From Adenophora triphylla var. japonica (taxonomy: Eukaryota; Streptophyta; Magnoliopsida; Asterales; Campanulaceae), in NCBI GenBank assembly GCA_022495995.1, contig JAFEMH010000333.1, forward strand, positions 744,001 through 808,000: a stretch of DNA of 64,000 nucleotides, read 5' to 3'. Both the position numbers and the translations under genes were made by a program. How positions within the stretch are numbered: position 1 is the stretch's first letter; the number at the start of each line of letters is the position of its first letter. This document shows positions 10,778-22,047 of the stretch, piece by piece. The notes beneath the pieces are model-generated. The model did not search any database, was not told the origin of the DNA, and saw only the letters and a program-made list of their open reading frames with translations.

Positions 10778-13678
10778 TCAGTCAGAATCCTCAGAGGCCG
10801 GCCCTTTCCCCCGATCACTCTTGCGGCTCGGGCCCGCCTCCTCAGTAGCTATGAATGTCTCGGGCTCGGAGTCATCCTTGTCTCCAGAGAGGGGCTCTCC
10901 TGGATCAACCGGCACGCCACGATACGGCAAGCCAAGATCCGCAAAGAAGTCGTATCCGAACGAAAACGCGTCGGATTCCCGGAGGTGCGAAGAAGACCCG
11001 CCGTGATGCCAAACATGTCCCTGCCCATGCAAATCTCCGAGAATGACATGGTCCAGAGGCAGCTCCATGTCGGGATCTATCAGAGGAGAGAGAGGAGTCT
11101 CGGTCGAATGCTCCGAAGGAATAGGGGAAGTCTCCCGCTCCACAGGTGCCGGCTGTGCCCGCCTCGCTCTGGCCTGAGGAGCCCCACAAGCAACCATCCT
11201 CCTGATGAACCTCTTGGCCCCAATCACCTGCTTCGTCAGCTTCTCCACCACCACGGCTGGGAACTGCACGGGAACAAAAGTGTCAGAAAGAATTGATGCG
11301 AAAAATGATGAAGCGAAAGGAAAGAAGAAGAGACAGTAAAAAGCCGTACCTTCATATCCGGACGAGGCCGGAAAGCTCGTGGGACCCGCTCAGGTTGAGG
11401 GATCTGCACCCTCAATCTAACCCCATCCTGGACATATGAGAAGTCTGTCCGGGGGTATCGTACAATCCCTAACCCCTCTCTCTCAAGAACCTGGGGCATC
11501 CTCAGCCTCCTCAAGATAAATCTCGAATACTCCTCAATCGCCACGAACGTCGAGAAGTGCTGGCCACCTCGATAGTCGCCCCAGGTCTCCGATCTCTCAC
11601 TCGGATGCATCATGTCGGCAGGAGGCTCTACCGATGCCATCAGAGGCGCACCCTCGCCATGCTGGCGCGTCACTCTCTCCCACAGATAATACACATCGCA
11701 GGTCAAGCCCCTCAAAATCCTCCGCTGCACAGTCTATCTCTCGGCACCCTTCAGCTGCTCCACCTCAAAGCGGCCCCAGGGGTAGAAAACCATCCCCTCA
11801 TCCGTCTCAGCCCTCGTCAAAGGCAGGCAATCCCTGTACTTAAGGGTCGTGCGCCCCTTAGAACCTATCTTCTCCCGAGCATGCTTGCTCCAGGAGAGCA
11901 TGGTCGGATATGCCCCGATGTGCTCCGCCGGCTGCCGCCACATCGTGACATGGAAAAACTCCAGAGCCCATACCTGCGAAAGAGAAAGATCTCATCAATC
12001 AAGTGCGAAAAGAAAAGTGTGTGCTTAAGGAAAAGAAAAGCAAAAGCCCATACCTCCAAAGGAAACTCGAAGCATGTCAGAGAGCTGACAGCCTTCCGGC
12101 TGTACCGATCCAGAGCAAAATATAGCTCTGCCAGCCCTGCCTCTCCCCAGGACACCTCCCCAGCCATCTCCACATCCTCCAACGTCCTCAACAAAGCAAA
12201 CATTGTCGTCCCCTCGGCGTGTCCAAAAAGTGTGCTCGAAAAAGCAAACCACAAGAAAGCCCTAGAAATCTGCACCGCAGCCACCCTCTCATCACCAGCC
12301 TCGTAATTCTCGATGCTCTCCACGATCTTCCCGTGGACCACGGCGTACTCCATACCCATCCCCTTTTTGGGAATGGGGGTAAAGCCCAGAAGATCCTGCA
12401 GGTCCCGGTCACTGTAGCCGTCTCTCCACTCAATGCTCCGTCCTTTAAAGGACAGGCCCGTGATCGCTGCGTAGTCGGAAGGTATAACCGTGGCCTCACC
12501 CCAGAAAAAATGGAATGTGTGGGTCGCGTCCCACCAGTGCTGTGCCAAAGCAAAAATCAGACCCTTGCTCTTGGAAAACTTAACCAATCCCCTCAGGCAC
12601 TCGATAAACTCGTACAATCCAGTCCCAATGACGATCTGTCTCGGACTCATCAAAACTCCTCGGGCCAAGACTGGAAGCCGGTCCCACAGGTCAACCACGG
12701 CCTCCACTGACCCCCGAGTCTTCATCTTGTTCAGCTGCTGCATCACAAAGCGATCTCCACCCTGCAATAAAAAAAAAACAGAAGAAAATGTCAAAAAAAA
12801 AAAAACATACACATGCATCATAAAATTTTGAAGAAAATCGGGCAGCATAACAGCATACAATGGACTCAGCCCCATTTTTCTTGCACAAAAGAAAACACTT
12901 TCAACAACCATCATTCATTATGCATATATATAAAAAAAAATGTGTCAATAACATTGAGTCAACGGAAGAAAAATTCCGTCCCATTTTTCATAAAATAGCA
13001 TACATAAACAATGTTTTCACCATTCATACATTCAATCAACGGGAACGAAAAATCCGTCCCATTTTCACAGAAAATCACATTCTCACAAAAAAATGCATTC
13101 ATATCATTCATATCATTCACATCACATTGCAAGAATTCAACAAAAAGTCTGTCCCGGATTTGGGCAAATTTTCAAAATGGCAAAATGCCCATTCTTTTTT
13201 TTTCAAACAAAATGCACATTCGAGTTACCCATATACTCATTACAACATACGAATCATCAAAATCAAGATTCAATGTCAAGAACATAATTTTCGAATTTTC
13301 ATTGCATTTTTCGAATTTAAAAAAAAAATGGCAAAATGCCAATTCTTTTTCCAAACAAAATGCACATTTTGATTACCCACATACTCATTACAACATGCAA
13401 AGCATCAAAATCAAATTTCAAGCCCAAGGAAATCAATTTTCGAAATAAAAAAGAAAAAAAAAACAATCAATTTCACGTAAAAATCGACAAAGGGAATGGA
13501 GAGATTCGAAGTATACCGTACGGAGACTCGGATCAGAAGCCCAATGTTGCCACGCATCGGGGTACGGCTCCTCCGCAATCGATTGCGAAAGTGTGTAATG
13601 CCTCCTCATTCGAACAAGCTCCAATCGCCTCTCCGCTACCGGGCCACGTCCTTGGCCTTGAATGGCTACTCCCGCGTG
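10778..13678 (-). pseudogene. A antisense gene 1: four-exon plant mobile domain protein (exons 1b-4)
   Basis: Exon model on the minus strand: exon 1 starts at ATG 31668 (other side of B) and resumes 13673-13517. Exon 2 is 12761-12054, exon 3 11973-11350 and exon 4 11263-10778. All three introns begin GT and end AG (GTATAC, GTATGG and GTACGG donors; CAG acceptors), all in phase 0, giving about 661 codons. Exon 2 holds the plant-mobile-domain signature (HTFHFFWGEATVIPSDYAAI, VSWGEAGLAELYFALDRYSR). Exon 3 has VFYPWGR and LRGLTCDVYYLWERV. Exon 4 is Pro/Asp/Glu-rich and probably disordered. An in-frame TAG near 11730 (probably from CAG) and the insertion of B in exon 1 disable it. B carries the homologous gene with the same intron positions. 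Plant mobile domain proteins occur in transposons and in silencing-related host proteins; the role here is unknown. Confidence 0.8.
12762..13516 (-). other. Intron 1 of A antisense gene 1
   Basis: About 755 nt with GTATAC donor and a pyrimidine-rich ...TTGCAG acceptor. A/T-rich, with many ATGCACATT/CATTCA-type short repeats. B has a 570-nt intron at the same place. The small open frames here are shadows. Confidence 0.65.
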
Positions 13679-15074
13679 TTTGAATGTGTGCCCAAATTTT
13701 GTTTTTTGTTGGATTCACGCGAGTTTGAAGACATCCGGTTTAATTTGAAAAACGGAGTCGCCACGCCATTTTGATTACCTCAAAACTTTGAAAAAAAGGT
13801 TTTATGGGTTCGGAGGTTAAGTTACCCCTTGGGAAGAACGTTTGGCGTTCACCCAAGGTGCCTTGCCGGAGCAAGTCTCCCATGATTTCATTAATCGTGC
13901 TTACTTGCGTGCTTTCTTGTGTGCATGTGTTTGAAAATAAGGAGGGAATGTCCCAAGTCGTCTTCCGGACGTACAAACCATTTGTTGGTTGTCGCTCGGG
14001 ATTTCTTGGAATTTATGTATTCGGGATTATGATCCCGTCCTCATCTTGGACTTGTGATCATCGCATTTTTTAGACCTTGGGACTTGCGTGATCGAGAGAA
14101 TGAATCTCTTTGTAGTCAAAGATGAGGTTCTTTAGAAAAGGAGGGTCCTTAGCCCATCAATCCTACACTTTAAGATGGTCGAGCTTGTATAGATGCTTCA
14201 TACTCATCTTAAGTGATAATCGGAGATATAGGGTTCGAAGGTGTCCCTTTTCTAAAGAGATTATGAAACCTTTATGGAAGGAACGATGTAAAGATAGGAT
14301 CTTTTACACCGGTCCGTTCCTAGGTTGCTAATGGGAGAATGGGGGAAATGTATGTAAAAATGACACTTTAATGAAAAGATGACATTTTTGGGTTGCAAAT
14401 GATGCACTTAATTCAAAGAAATGATCTTTATTGCAAATGATGCATAAAGATTTGATTTTTATGCAAATGATGCATTTTTGTTGAAGAAATTGGCATTCAT
14501 TATGCAAATGATGCATAAAGATTGCATTTTGAAAAGCATATGATGCTAGTTTATGGTAAAGACGTGGTCTTTAAAGCAAATGATGCTTGGAAAAGGGATT
14601 TTGAATGCAAATGATGCATTTTGATTGAAAAGATTTGATATTTATATGCAAAGGATGCATAAAGATGACATTTTTATTTGAAAATGGGGGTTTTAGGTGC
14701 AAAGGATGCACCTTTATGGGAAAAGACTACATTTTTATGACAAATGATGTCTAATGCATGCAAAAGGGGAAGGAGGAATATGAAGATATGATCTTTAATC
14801 TACCAAGTCCCAAGCAATATAAAGGTAATGCAATGAGCAATTTATAAAGCAATTAGGATGCGAGGTTAGGGCGTGCGAGGTTACCAATGGCTTCCTTCTT
14901 CTTCGGGCGGAGCTAGGAGGAGAGGTTGGTCTTGGATCTTCAAGGAGGAGGGAGGGAGCTTCTTGGCCTTCTTCTTCACCTTCTTGAGCTTCCAGCAGTA
15001 TTCTTCACGTATTTGGAGTATTTGTGGGTGATTTGTTGTGTTAATTGTGTGTTAAAATGGGTAGAGGAGGGCTC

Positions 15075-15148
15075 TATTTATAGGCAGTCTGGATAAGGCT
15101 AATGAAGCCGTGCGGCTAAGGACAGCGAGCTAATGCAGCCGTGCGGCA
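15075..15148 (-). promoter_or_regulatory. LTR promoter of B (3' LTR copy): TATA box with two dyad boxes
   Basis: TATAAATA on the minus strand (15082-15075). AGCCGTGCGGCT lies 23 nt upstream (15106-15117) and a second GCCGTGCGGC is at 15138-15147, 31 bp further. The same layout is at 31346-31419 in the other LTR. Confidence 0.7.
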
Positions 15149-15208
15149 TTATCCACAATGACTCAGCATTCTAGAACCATGCAAGGTGGCAAATTCTAGA
15201 ACCTTTCC

Positions 15209-15298
15209 TCCTAATTAAGAAAAACGTGTTTCTTAATTAGGAAGGATCCTCTTCAGCCCTAAATTAATTAAAAACAGTTCCGGAATGTTTCCGGAACA
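15209..15298. repeat. U3 inverted repeats of the B-family LTR
   Basis: Two close perfect palindromes: CTAATTAAGAAA...TTTCTTAATTAG with a short AACGTG loop, and GTTCCGGAA-TG-TTTCCGGAAC. Both are kept in the other B LTR and in the solo LTR (53549-53630). They may be binding sites or RNA hairpins in the U3 part. Confidence 0.6.
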
Positions 15299-15386
15299 CT
15301 AGGAAGGTCTGGGGAATTACCGGAAAACTTACCGAAATTGCCGGGAAATTTAACCGGAAGGCATGAGCCAGATTTGGGTACTTACA

Positions 15387-15424
15387 GAAGCCCCTCGGCA
15401 ACGTCACTTGCAAGGCGAGTGGGG
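15387..15424 (-). other. Polypurine tract and adjacent hairpin of B
   Basis: On the minus strand GCCGAGGGGCTTC directly precedes the LTR start TGTAAG, as expected for plus-strand priming. The GGGG can pair with CCCC (complement of 15421-15424) around an inner CACT/AGTG stem. The same layout is present in A, D and E. Confidence 0.7.
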
Positions 15425-15490
15425 TTGTCGATAGAAAAGGATCCGATCTGGCGAATGCCGAGACGGATTGGGTGACGAAGGTGGTCGAGT

Positions 15491-15822
15491 GGCTGAACCT
15501 CTTATGAAAGGCTACCTACGTATCCCGGAGGAATCAAGCCAGGCCGTAGTTCGGAATAGATCCATTTGGGGAATGGAGAAGAGAAGCTGGTCTCTTCTTT
15601 GGGGAAATAGAAGGGAAAATGACCTAGGAGGTCAAGCAATTGATCCTGCGGGGATATGCTAGGAGTGACCAAGGTGGTCAGATAACAAAGTCTCTTATGA
15701 GAGACTACTTCATCACTGAGGAGTGACGGAGGAAAAAGGGTGACCAAAGTGGTCGGATGGCTGGACCTTTTATAAAAGGCTACCTACGTATCCCGGAGGA
15801 ATCAAGCCTTGATCGTAGTTCG
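15491..15822 (-). repeat. Two H2 hairpin copies in the B 3' untranslated region
   Basis: Minus-strand copies at 15554-15491 and 15822-15758: GAACTACG...GGCTTGATTCCTCCGGGATACGTAGGTAGCC...CCAGCC (read in pieces). The stretch between them holds a decayed third copy near 15690. Same element as 8551-8624. Confidence 0.55.
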
Positions 15823-15854
15823 AGCATCACTAGATAGGTAGGAACGATGTCTAG

Positions 15855-16490
15855 GATCCTCGAGGGTTTTGACAATTAATGGAGGCTGTCACCTGAGAAA
15901 ACTGGAGCTTACGTCACTATCGAGAAGATAGAGGTAGCTAAAGTTGGATGACGTTATTTCTTTATGACGGAAATAACGAAGACTAGAGCTTACGGCGCTA
16001 TCTCTTTTTGACAGAGATAGAGGTAGCTAAAGCTAGAAGAACTTAAGTATACTTCACTATTCGTGATAGAGGTATCTTAAGTTAAGAGGAACTCAAGCAT
16101 ACGTCACTATTCGGGATAGAGGTAGCTTAAGTTGAGAGAAACTTGAGCGTACGTCACTATTCGGGATAGAGGTAGCTTAAGTTGAGAGAAACTTGAGCGT
16201 ACGTCACTATTCGGGATAGAGGTAGCTTAAGTTGAGAGAAACTTGAGCGTACGTCACTATTCGGGATAGAGGTGGCTTAAGTTGAGAGAAACTTGAGCGT
16301 ACGTCACTATTCGGGATAGAGGTAGCTTAAGTTAAGAGAACTTAGCATACGTCACTATTCGGGATAGAGGTAGCTTAAGTTGAGAGAAACTTGAGCGTAC
16401 GTCACTATTCGGGATAGAGGTAGCTTAAGTTGAGAGAAACTTGAGCATACGTCACTATTCGGGATAGAGGTAAGCTAAGTTTAGAGTTTT
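15855..16490 (-). repeat. Tandem array of about 50-bp units in B 3' untranslated region
   Basis: Regular copies of a unit containing CGTACGTCACTATTCGGGAT and AGAGGTAGCTTAAG run from about 16055 to 16475. Diverged copies lie upstream from 15890. F has a longer-unit relative (44925-46140). Tat/Ogre 3' regions are known to carry such arrays and to seed satellite repeats. Confidence 0.85.
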
Positions 16491-16684
16491 GACAATTCGG
16501 AGGTTGTCACCTAGCATTATCCCGTTATAACGGAATTAATGGAGCGGCGGGAAGAAAGCTTAATTGCTTAAGAGATAAGGGATATCTTACGAAAAAGATG
16601 TTATCTTGGTTAAAAGATAACGGAAATTGCATGCCCAAGTGGAAGGTCCGGGCGGGATTGTAATTTTCTACTCAGAGCGAATGA

Positions 16685-16755
16685 GGCCGCCCGGCATGAG
16701 ATGGAGAAAAAGGAGCCGTACGGCTAGAAGCCTGTTTTTTCCAGATTATTTAAAA
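16685..16755 (+). promoter_or_regulatory. Putative promoter of B antisense gene 1
   Basis: Two dyad boxes, GGCCGCCCGGCA (16685-16696) and AGCCGTACGGCT (16714-16725), are 29 bp apart. The second is 21 nt before TATTTAAAA (16747-16755). A GA-rich 5' untranslated region follows, with ATG at 16871. The layout copies the B LTR promoter, which uses the same GCCG..CGGC arms. Confidence 0.55.
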
Positions 16756-16870
16756 TCAGATTTGAACGGGCCATTGGCATTGTATTGCCGCCCAAGAACG
16801 CAGAGAGAGAGAGAAGAGAGGAAGAGAATTTCGAAATTCTTTCAATCCCCTTGCTTCCTTTTGATTTGAG

Positions 16871-19470
16871 ATGGATCCGGAGGGCAATCCCATACCGAGG
16901 CAAGCAAGAAGAAACATCTCGGCGGCCGCTCGGAGGAGGAGAAAGGAGCTCGTGCGAACGGAAAGAAAGTATGACTTTCTTACGCCTCCGTCGGAGCTTT
17001 ACCCGGGGAGAAGAGAGCATAAATCAACGAACCCGCGATCGGTTGGGGTAAGCATTCTTAATTTGCTCAATTCCGTCGATTTTGATTGAATTTTGAATGA
17101 CTTAGGGCTTGACCCGAATTTAGAAATTTTCTAGGATTTTCCTAGGATTTTTGAATGATTTTGAGACATTGATGAATAACCTATGAGGCTAAGAATATGC
17201 AATGTGCAATTTGTTTGACAAAAATAATGGGAATGACCCACTTTTTTCTCGCAAATAATGTAAGAATGAAAAAATTGTCTAAAGTGAGACGGAGTTCTTG
17301 CATGTGCTAGAACTAGGTCAAAATTTTAAGAAAACATGATTTTGGAAGATGAAAAGGATTCATGCATGCCATTTTTGAAAGAATAATGCTTATGTGCAAA
17401 GAATTGTGAAAATTGTGATTTTGTGCTTTAGGAAAGCAATGGGACTTGACATGACACGTTTTAAGTGATGAAAGACGCTTTTTTGATGCAAATGATGCTA
17501 AAAAAAACTTTTGTGAATGCTTTTCTTTTTGAAAAACATGTGCACTTTTTGAATATATGCATGCTTTTGAAAATGATGAATGATTGACACACTTCTTTTT
17601 GTTGTGCTTGTCTACAGGAGAACAAGTCTAGAGGACCATCAGAGATTGCAGTCAAACTTTGGCAGAGGATGCCGGATTTCGAGAAGAATGAGGTGAACCC
17701 CAAGGGTTTGGTGAGGGCTACCGGCCTGGATTCATTCGTCGAGGCTATAGCAGGGGTGTTCAAATCACCTCTAAGAGCAAGGGCTTGATCCAGGCCCTTT
17801 CTGAGTTCTGGTGGGACAGTACACATAGCTTTCACCTGAGCTGGGGAGAGCTTACAGTGACTCCTGCCGATTTCACAGCTATCACTGGCCTACAGTTCAC
17901 CGGGAGGCCCGTGACTTGGAGAGACCACATTACAGCTGAGGAGTTCCAGGCTTTGGTTGGATTTGAGTTGATTCCCAAGGGACTGGGTATGGAGACACGG
18001 AATGTCGAGGTGGCAGTTCAGACTTGCATGCAGAACTTTGCTGCTAATGATGTGGCCCTTGGCCCAGTAGCTAGAGCCTTTGTGTGGTTGATGCTGTCAG
18101 TCACTATCTTCACTAATTCTGGGACGCTAGCTATGACTTGCCTTCTCGACTCTCTGGAGGATGTAGATGGGATAGAGATGGTCTCTTGGGGAGAGGCCGG
18201 ATTGGCGGAGTTGTTTTTCTCCTTGGACATGTACAGCCGGAACAAGGCTGCTTCGATGGACTGTTTCTCCTTTGCCCTTGAGGTAGTCTCCTTTCTTTTC
18301 TCTTTTCTTTTTCTGTCTTGAGACTTTTATGAGAGAGAGAATTACCTTTTTGATGTTTTGAACATGCAGGCCTGGTTTTGCGAGGTGATCGGGTTCTTCC
18401 CTTGGAACCAACAGAGCGATATCACCATCTTTCCTGCTATGGTTCGCTGGAGGGGAGATGCGAGGGATAAATTCACGGGGAAGACCCGGATCACCTTCGA
18501 CTACAAAATGGTGAGGCCGGTCATCAACAGGGATGGGCACGACGGAGTGGACTTCTACCCTTGGGGCAGGTATCCGGAGATCTTGCTGGGAGATGCCATT
18601 GAGGCGACTAGGCAGAGGAGGTGGCTCACTGGGCTGACATGTGATGTCATTTACTTGGGGGACCGTTTCTCGAGGCAGCATGGCCATGTCCCTCCATTGG
18701 ACGCCATTACTCCTCGGGATCCTCCAGCGGCACGGATGCTACGGCCCGAGGATTGGCCGAGAGGATGAGATTGCTAGGTACCGAGCGGGCGTGGGCTGCG
18801 AGAGAATGCCGACATGGACACCCCCTACGCTGTGTTTGTGGAGCGGCGCACGAGGACGCCACATAAGCTAGTGAAGGCGGCGGTCACTCGGGGATATGGG
18901 GAGGATGAGCCTGCGACCCGCCGATCCCTCCTGCGCATCTATCCTACGTGGTCCATGGAGTACCGAGGAGGTGAGGATACTGTCCCACGCTAGGGAGCCC
19001 CGGTACACCTTGCCGCTGACAAAGCCTGTAAGTATACTTTTAGGGTCTTTCCTTTTCGGCTTTTGATTTTTACGCTTTTTGCAATTTTACGAGATTTTTC
19101 GAGATTTTTCTCTTCTTTTTCTCGGAGTTCCGGCTCGCACCTATGACGGATTGGTCGGGCGAGAATAGGGGCTGGAAGGACATGTGCCGGTCCCTTCGAG
19201 GAAGGCGCTGCGCTTGAGGCGGCGGCGGATGCACGAGAGCCGGGCGCAAGAGACGGCATGTCGGGGCACGGCATCCTCTTCATCGGCCTCGGAGTACTCT
19301 TCCGGTGCCATGCCTCGGGGCGGGGACCCAACGCCGACATTCAGGGAGCGGGCGAGTATGGGCACGATAATGTCCATCTGTCTGATGTGAGCGACCAGGA
19401 GGACCTGATGAGGGAGGCTAGCATTTATGAGCTGAGTAGCGATGAGGAGGAGGAAGAATCGGAGGCCTAG
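16871..19470 (+). pseudogene. B antisense gene 1: plant mobile domain protein, frameshifted
   Basis: Exon 1 is 16871-17047 (MDPEGNPIPRQARR, 59 codons), intron 17048-17617 (GTAAGC...CTACAG), exon 2 17618-18282, intron 18283-18369 (GTAGTC...ATGCAG), exon 3 18370-19027, intron from 19028 (GTAAGT) to about 19127, and exon 4 to TAG 19468. All junctions are phase 0 and at the same places as in A. Exon 2 has the mobile-domain signature (HSFHLSWGELTVTPADFTAI, VSWGEAGLAELFFSLDMYSR). Exon 3 has VDFYPWGRYPEI and LTGLTCDVIYLGDRF. Exon 4 ends in an acidic tail. Disabled by a one-base shift near 17765 and further shifts from about 18770 on; the last acceptor is weak. Confidence 0.8.
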
Positions 19471-19773
19471 GAGGTCTCAAGAATAGATTTGGAACAAAAA
19501 ACAAACAATGAACAACTTTTATGCACACTTTATTTATTTTTTGCTTTATTCTGGCGCCGATGGGGCGAAGACATTGTTCATGTTTTATTTGCTTTTCTAA
19601 TTTATGCTTTTTTAAATTTGCATATTATCTGAGCCTCGGGGCGATATTTTTGCTTGGAATCGGGGCTGAAACTGGGCCAAAATGATTTCTAATGGTGTAT
19701 AAATGCTTGAATGGCTTCTGGATATGTTTTTGTACAGGTTTTGGTTGAAAAAGTGGGGTGAAAACTTCCTTGG
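19471..19773 (+). other. 3' flank of B antisense gene 1
   Basis: A/T-rich noncoding sequence with TTTATTTATTT near 19530. No other gene is seen. It corresponds to 10521-10777 of A. Confidence 0.45.
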
Positions 19774-19793
19774 GCAGCAACTTTGGTTGCTGC
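19774..19793. repeat. Inverted repeat between the antisense genes of B
   Basis: GCAGCAAC-tttg-GTTGCTGC, 27 bp upstream of the first gene 2 dyad box. It is the positional counterpart of 10501-10520 in A, with changed but still complementary arms. Confidence 0.6.
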
Positions 19794-19820
19794 AGAATTT
19801 TTTCTGCAGAGGGCTAATGT

Positions 19821-19899
19821 AGCCGTGCGGACAGTCCCGAGGGTAAATAGGGCCGTGCGGCTCACGGTTCTGTACGAACTGGTTATTTTCTGAATAAAA
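19821..19899 (+). promoter_or_regulatory. Putative promoter of B antisense gene 2
   Basis: Boxes AGCCGTGCGGAC (19821-19832) and GGCCGTGCGGCT (19851-19862) are 30 bp apart. TATA-like TTATTTT begins 20 nt later (19883), with AATAAAAG at 19893-19900 as the alternative. ATG is at 20000. Same arms as the B LTR box. Confidence 0.5.
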
Positions 19900-19999
19900 G
19901 CAAGGCTTGGCCATTTCATTTCATTTTCAACTTAGACTTGTCCCAATTGTTCCCAGAGCACATTTTGGACCTAAAAGCACCACCTTTGGTCGTTTTGCG

Positions 20000-21586
20000 A
20001 TGGAGAAGCCTGTCAGATTGCAAAAAGGGGGAAACGAGACCGTTTTCTGTCCGATCTTCAATCTTGGGTGAGACACAACTTTCAATCTCATAGGGGGCTG
20101 CTTGATTCTTCCTTCAAGATCAAGTCTTTATGGCATTTGAGGGATCTCCCGCCCGATTGGGACCTTTTGAGAGCCGCAGCAAAGTTCTGGGACGTCCGGA
20201 GACATGTTTACTGCTTTTCTTATAACGAGATTGTCCCGACGCATGAAGACTTCCGAGCCTTGATTGGGGGTCCCGAGATTGAGGCTATATCTATTCCGCT
20301 GATCGGAGACGTGCCAGTGGCGGTAAAGCTTGCATCTTTTGCGAGATTCCTTTGGGAGAGGCCGAGAGGATGATGGTAGCCGGATAGGATTGACCTTTCG
20401 ATATCCGGGCGAGGTTTGGGTCTCCGAGATATGGCTGCGACCACGGTGGCTATGGACGCATTTATCCTTTGCGTATTCTGCTCTGTTCACTTCTTGAGTC
20501 CGTGGGGATCTGTCATAGTGGCCTCTTGGACATGGTTAGAGACTGCAAGGCTGGGAGGGATATTGTCCCGCTGGTTTTGGGAGAGACACTTCATGGGATT
20601 GACGGGATGGCTCGGGGAGACCATTTCATGAGATCCGGGAGTCCAGTGTGTTGACCTTATGGGCTGCGGGGAGAGGCTCGGGGCTTTGCCGGGGGCTTTG
20701 CCGACTCGGTGCCCTTGGGTGATTTCTCGGAGGGGTGCACCGAGGCAACGAGGACCGAGTAGGCCGGAGGCGACGATGGCTAGGCTATCCACTTCGGACA
20801 TCCGTTGGTGGATTCCTCATTGGAGGTTGCGGACCCGGGAGGATATTTCGGGAGTCCTATCTTTGTGAGGGTTCCGAGGATTCTTTGGTCATCCTTCTAC
20901 ATACCTGCTTAGTATCCGGGCGGTTTGGGGCTTTACGGGAGCCATTGAGCGATTGGGAGGACATCCGGACCATGGAGGTGATGCCATTGGATATGAGAGA
21001 TCCGGCCGGCTTCTCATTCTTCTCGAGGGCTTGGACATACACTGCTTTCCCACCCGGGGCTATCTTCGGGAGCGGGAAAAGCACCATCTTGACCACTGTC
21101 TACTTGGGGCGAGTACGAGAGGGAGATGGGAGCGACTCGGGTCATCTTGGAGGAGAGACGTCGAGCTTTATTGGGAGGCGGCTGCGACTCGAGTAGGACT
21201 TTGAGGGAGGCGAGGCTAAGGCGAGTCGCCATAACCGGTCAGTGACTTGGTCGGGGATATGGAGGCTCGGTACAAGAGGTTGTCCAGAGGTCGCTCCTTT
21301 GGCGAGGCTCGAGAGGGAGGAGGTGCGGACTCGTGCTCGGATAGAGAGAGCACTTATTGACACAGGTTTAGTGGAGGCTCCAGTAAGGATACCGGAGGGC
21401 GGGATGAGGGATACCGACATCATAGATAAAAAGAGGAAAAAGACGCGACGGGGCCGAGGAAAAGGGAAAAGACCAAAAGACTCGGCGAATGACGGCGACG
21501 ATGATCTTTTCTTAGGATTCCCTTATTGCCATTTTGCAAACACATTAGTTTATTTAGGCATTTTATTGTATTTTAGATCTTTGTAG
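20000..21586 (+). pseudogene. B antisense gene 2: DUF7745/mobile-domain-like protein, many frameshifts
   Basis: Starts MEKPVRLQKGGNET at 20000. A frameshift near 20050 leads to SLWHLRDLPPDWDLLRAAAK and HVYCFSYNEIVPTHEDFRAL (20068-20373). After further shifts come GRDIVPLVLGETLHGIDGMA (about 20540-20600), later pieces, and a C-terminus with KKRKKTRRGRGKGKR (about 21430-21475). Piece by piece it follows A antisense gene 2, including the basic tail. The number of shifts makes it clearly non-coding today. Confidence 0.8.
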
Positions 21587-21689
21587 CAGGTTAGCAGAGT
21601 CAAGAGGTAGACCGTGCTTGAACTCATCAAGAAGTTTTTAACTTGTAATGAACAAGAAATATTATCTTAAAAATTAGTCAAGACACATT

Positions 21690-21842
21690 TCATGGAAATT
21701 CAAATGTCTTATTTATTGGGACCCGTTTTATGAAAACTGAAATACCCTTTATTATTTAGGACGCACTTCATGGAAGCTTGATTGTCCTTTTTATTGTTTA
21801 GGACACATTTCATGGAAACTTAATCGTCCTTTTTATTGTTTA
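21690..21842 (-). repeat. Short tandem repeats after B antisense gene 2
   Basis: About three copies of a 50-60-bp unit with GACACATTTCATGGAAA and TGTCCTTTTTATTGTTTAG. Absent from the corresponding part of A. No function suggested. Confidence 0.5.
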
Positions 21843-21920
21843 GACCGAACCATATATGGCTGCCTACGTTCCCCTTTTACAAGAAAGACTAAGGGGCTCA
21901 GGTCTTCGTAGTTCATTCTG
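21843..21920 (-). other. Hairpin H2 after pol of B
   Basis: On the minus strand GAACTACGAAGACCTGAG, then CCCCUU...AAGGGG, then AACGTAGGCAGCC and the GGTTCGGTCTA tail. Same position and parts as 8551-8624 in A, with a longer inner stem. Confidence 0.6.
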
Positions 21921-21954
21921 GTGAACTAATTTTTTTTTCATGTGCAGCCCTGTT

Positions 21955-22014
21955 TTTTGCCTAGACCGCCCTTTTTAGGGTTTTCAGCCTAGCTGGGCAT
22001 TACTCTTTTTGCAC

Positions 22015-22047
<33 letters not shown>

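Larger units (their letters stand above)
13679..15386 (-). repeat. 3' LTR of element B
   Basis: Matches 29950-31657 with a constant offset of 16271. On the minus strand it starts TGTAAGTACCC and ends ...ATTCAAA (the other copy ends in TGTGAATG complement, CATTCACA; this terminal base has changed). Contains a TATA box (15075-15082), two dyad boxes, a set of TGCAAATGATGCA repeats (14395-14710) and inverted repeats near the U3 start. Confidence 0.95.

Noticed and set aside
11557..12306. Plus-strand open frame of 249 codons
   Set aside because: Complement of exons 2 and 3 of antisense gene 1; composition typical of a shadow frame.
22020..22046. Long T run as a terminator
   Set aside because: Plant Pol II does not stop at T runs and no Pol III gene is present. 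It is a simple repeat between the two H1 copies, and its length may be inexact.
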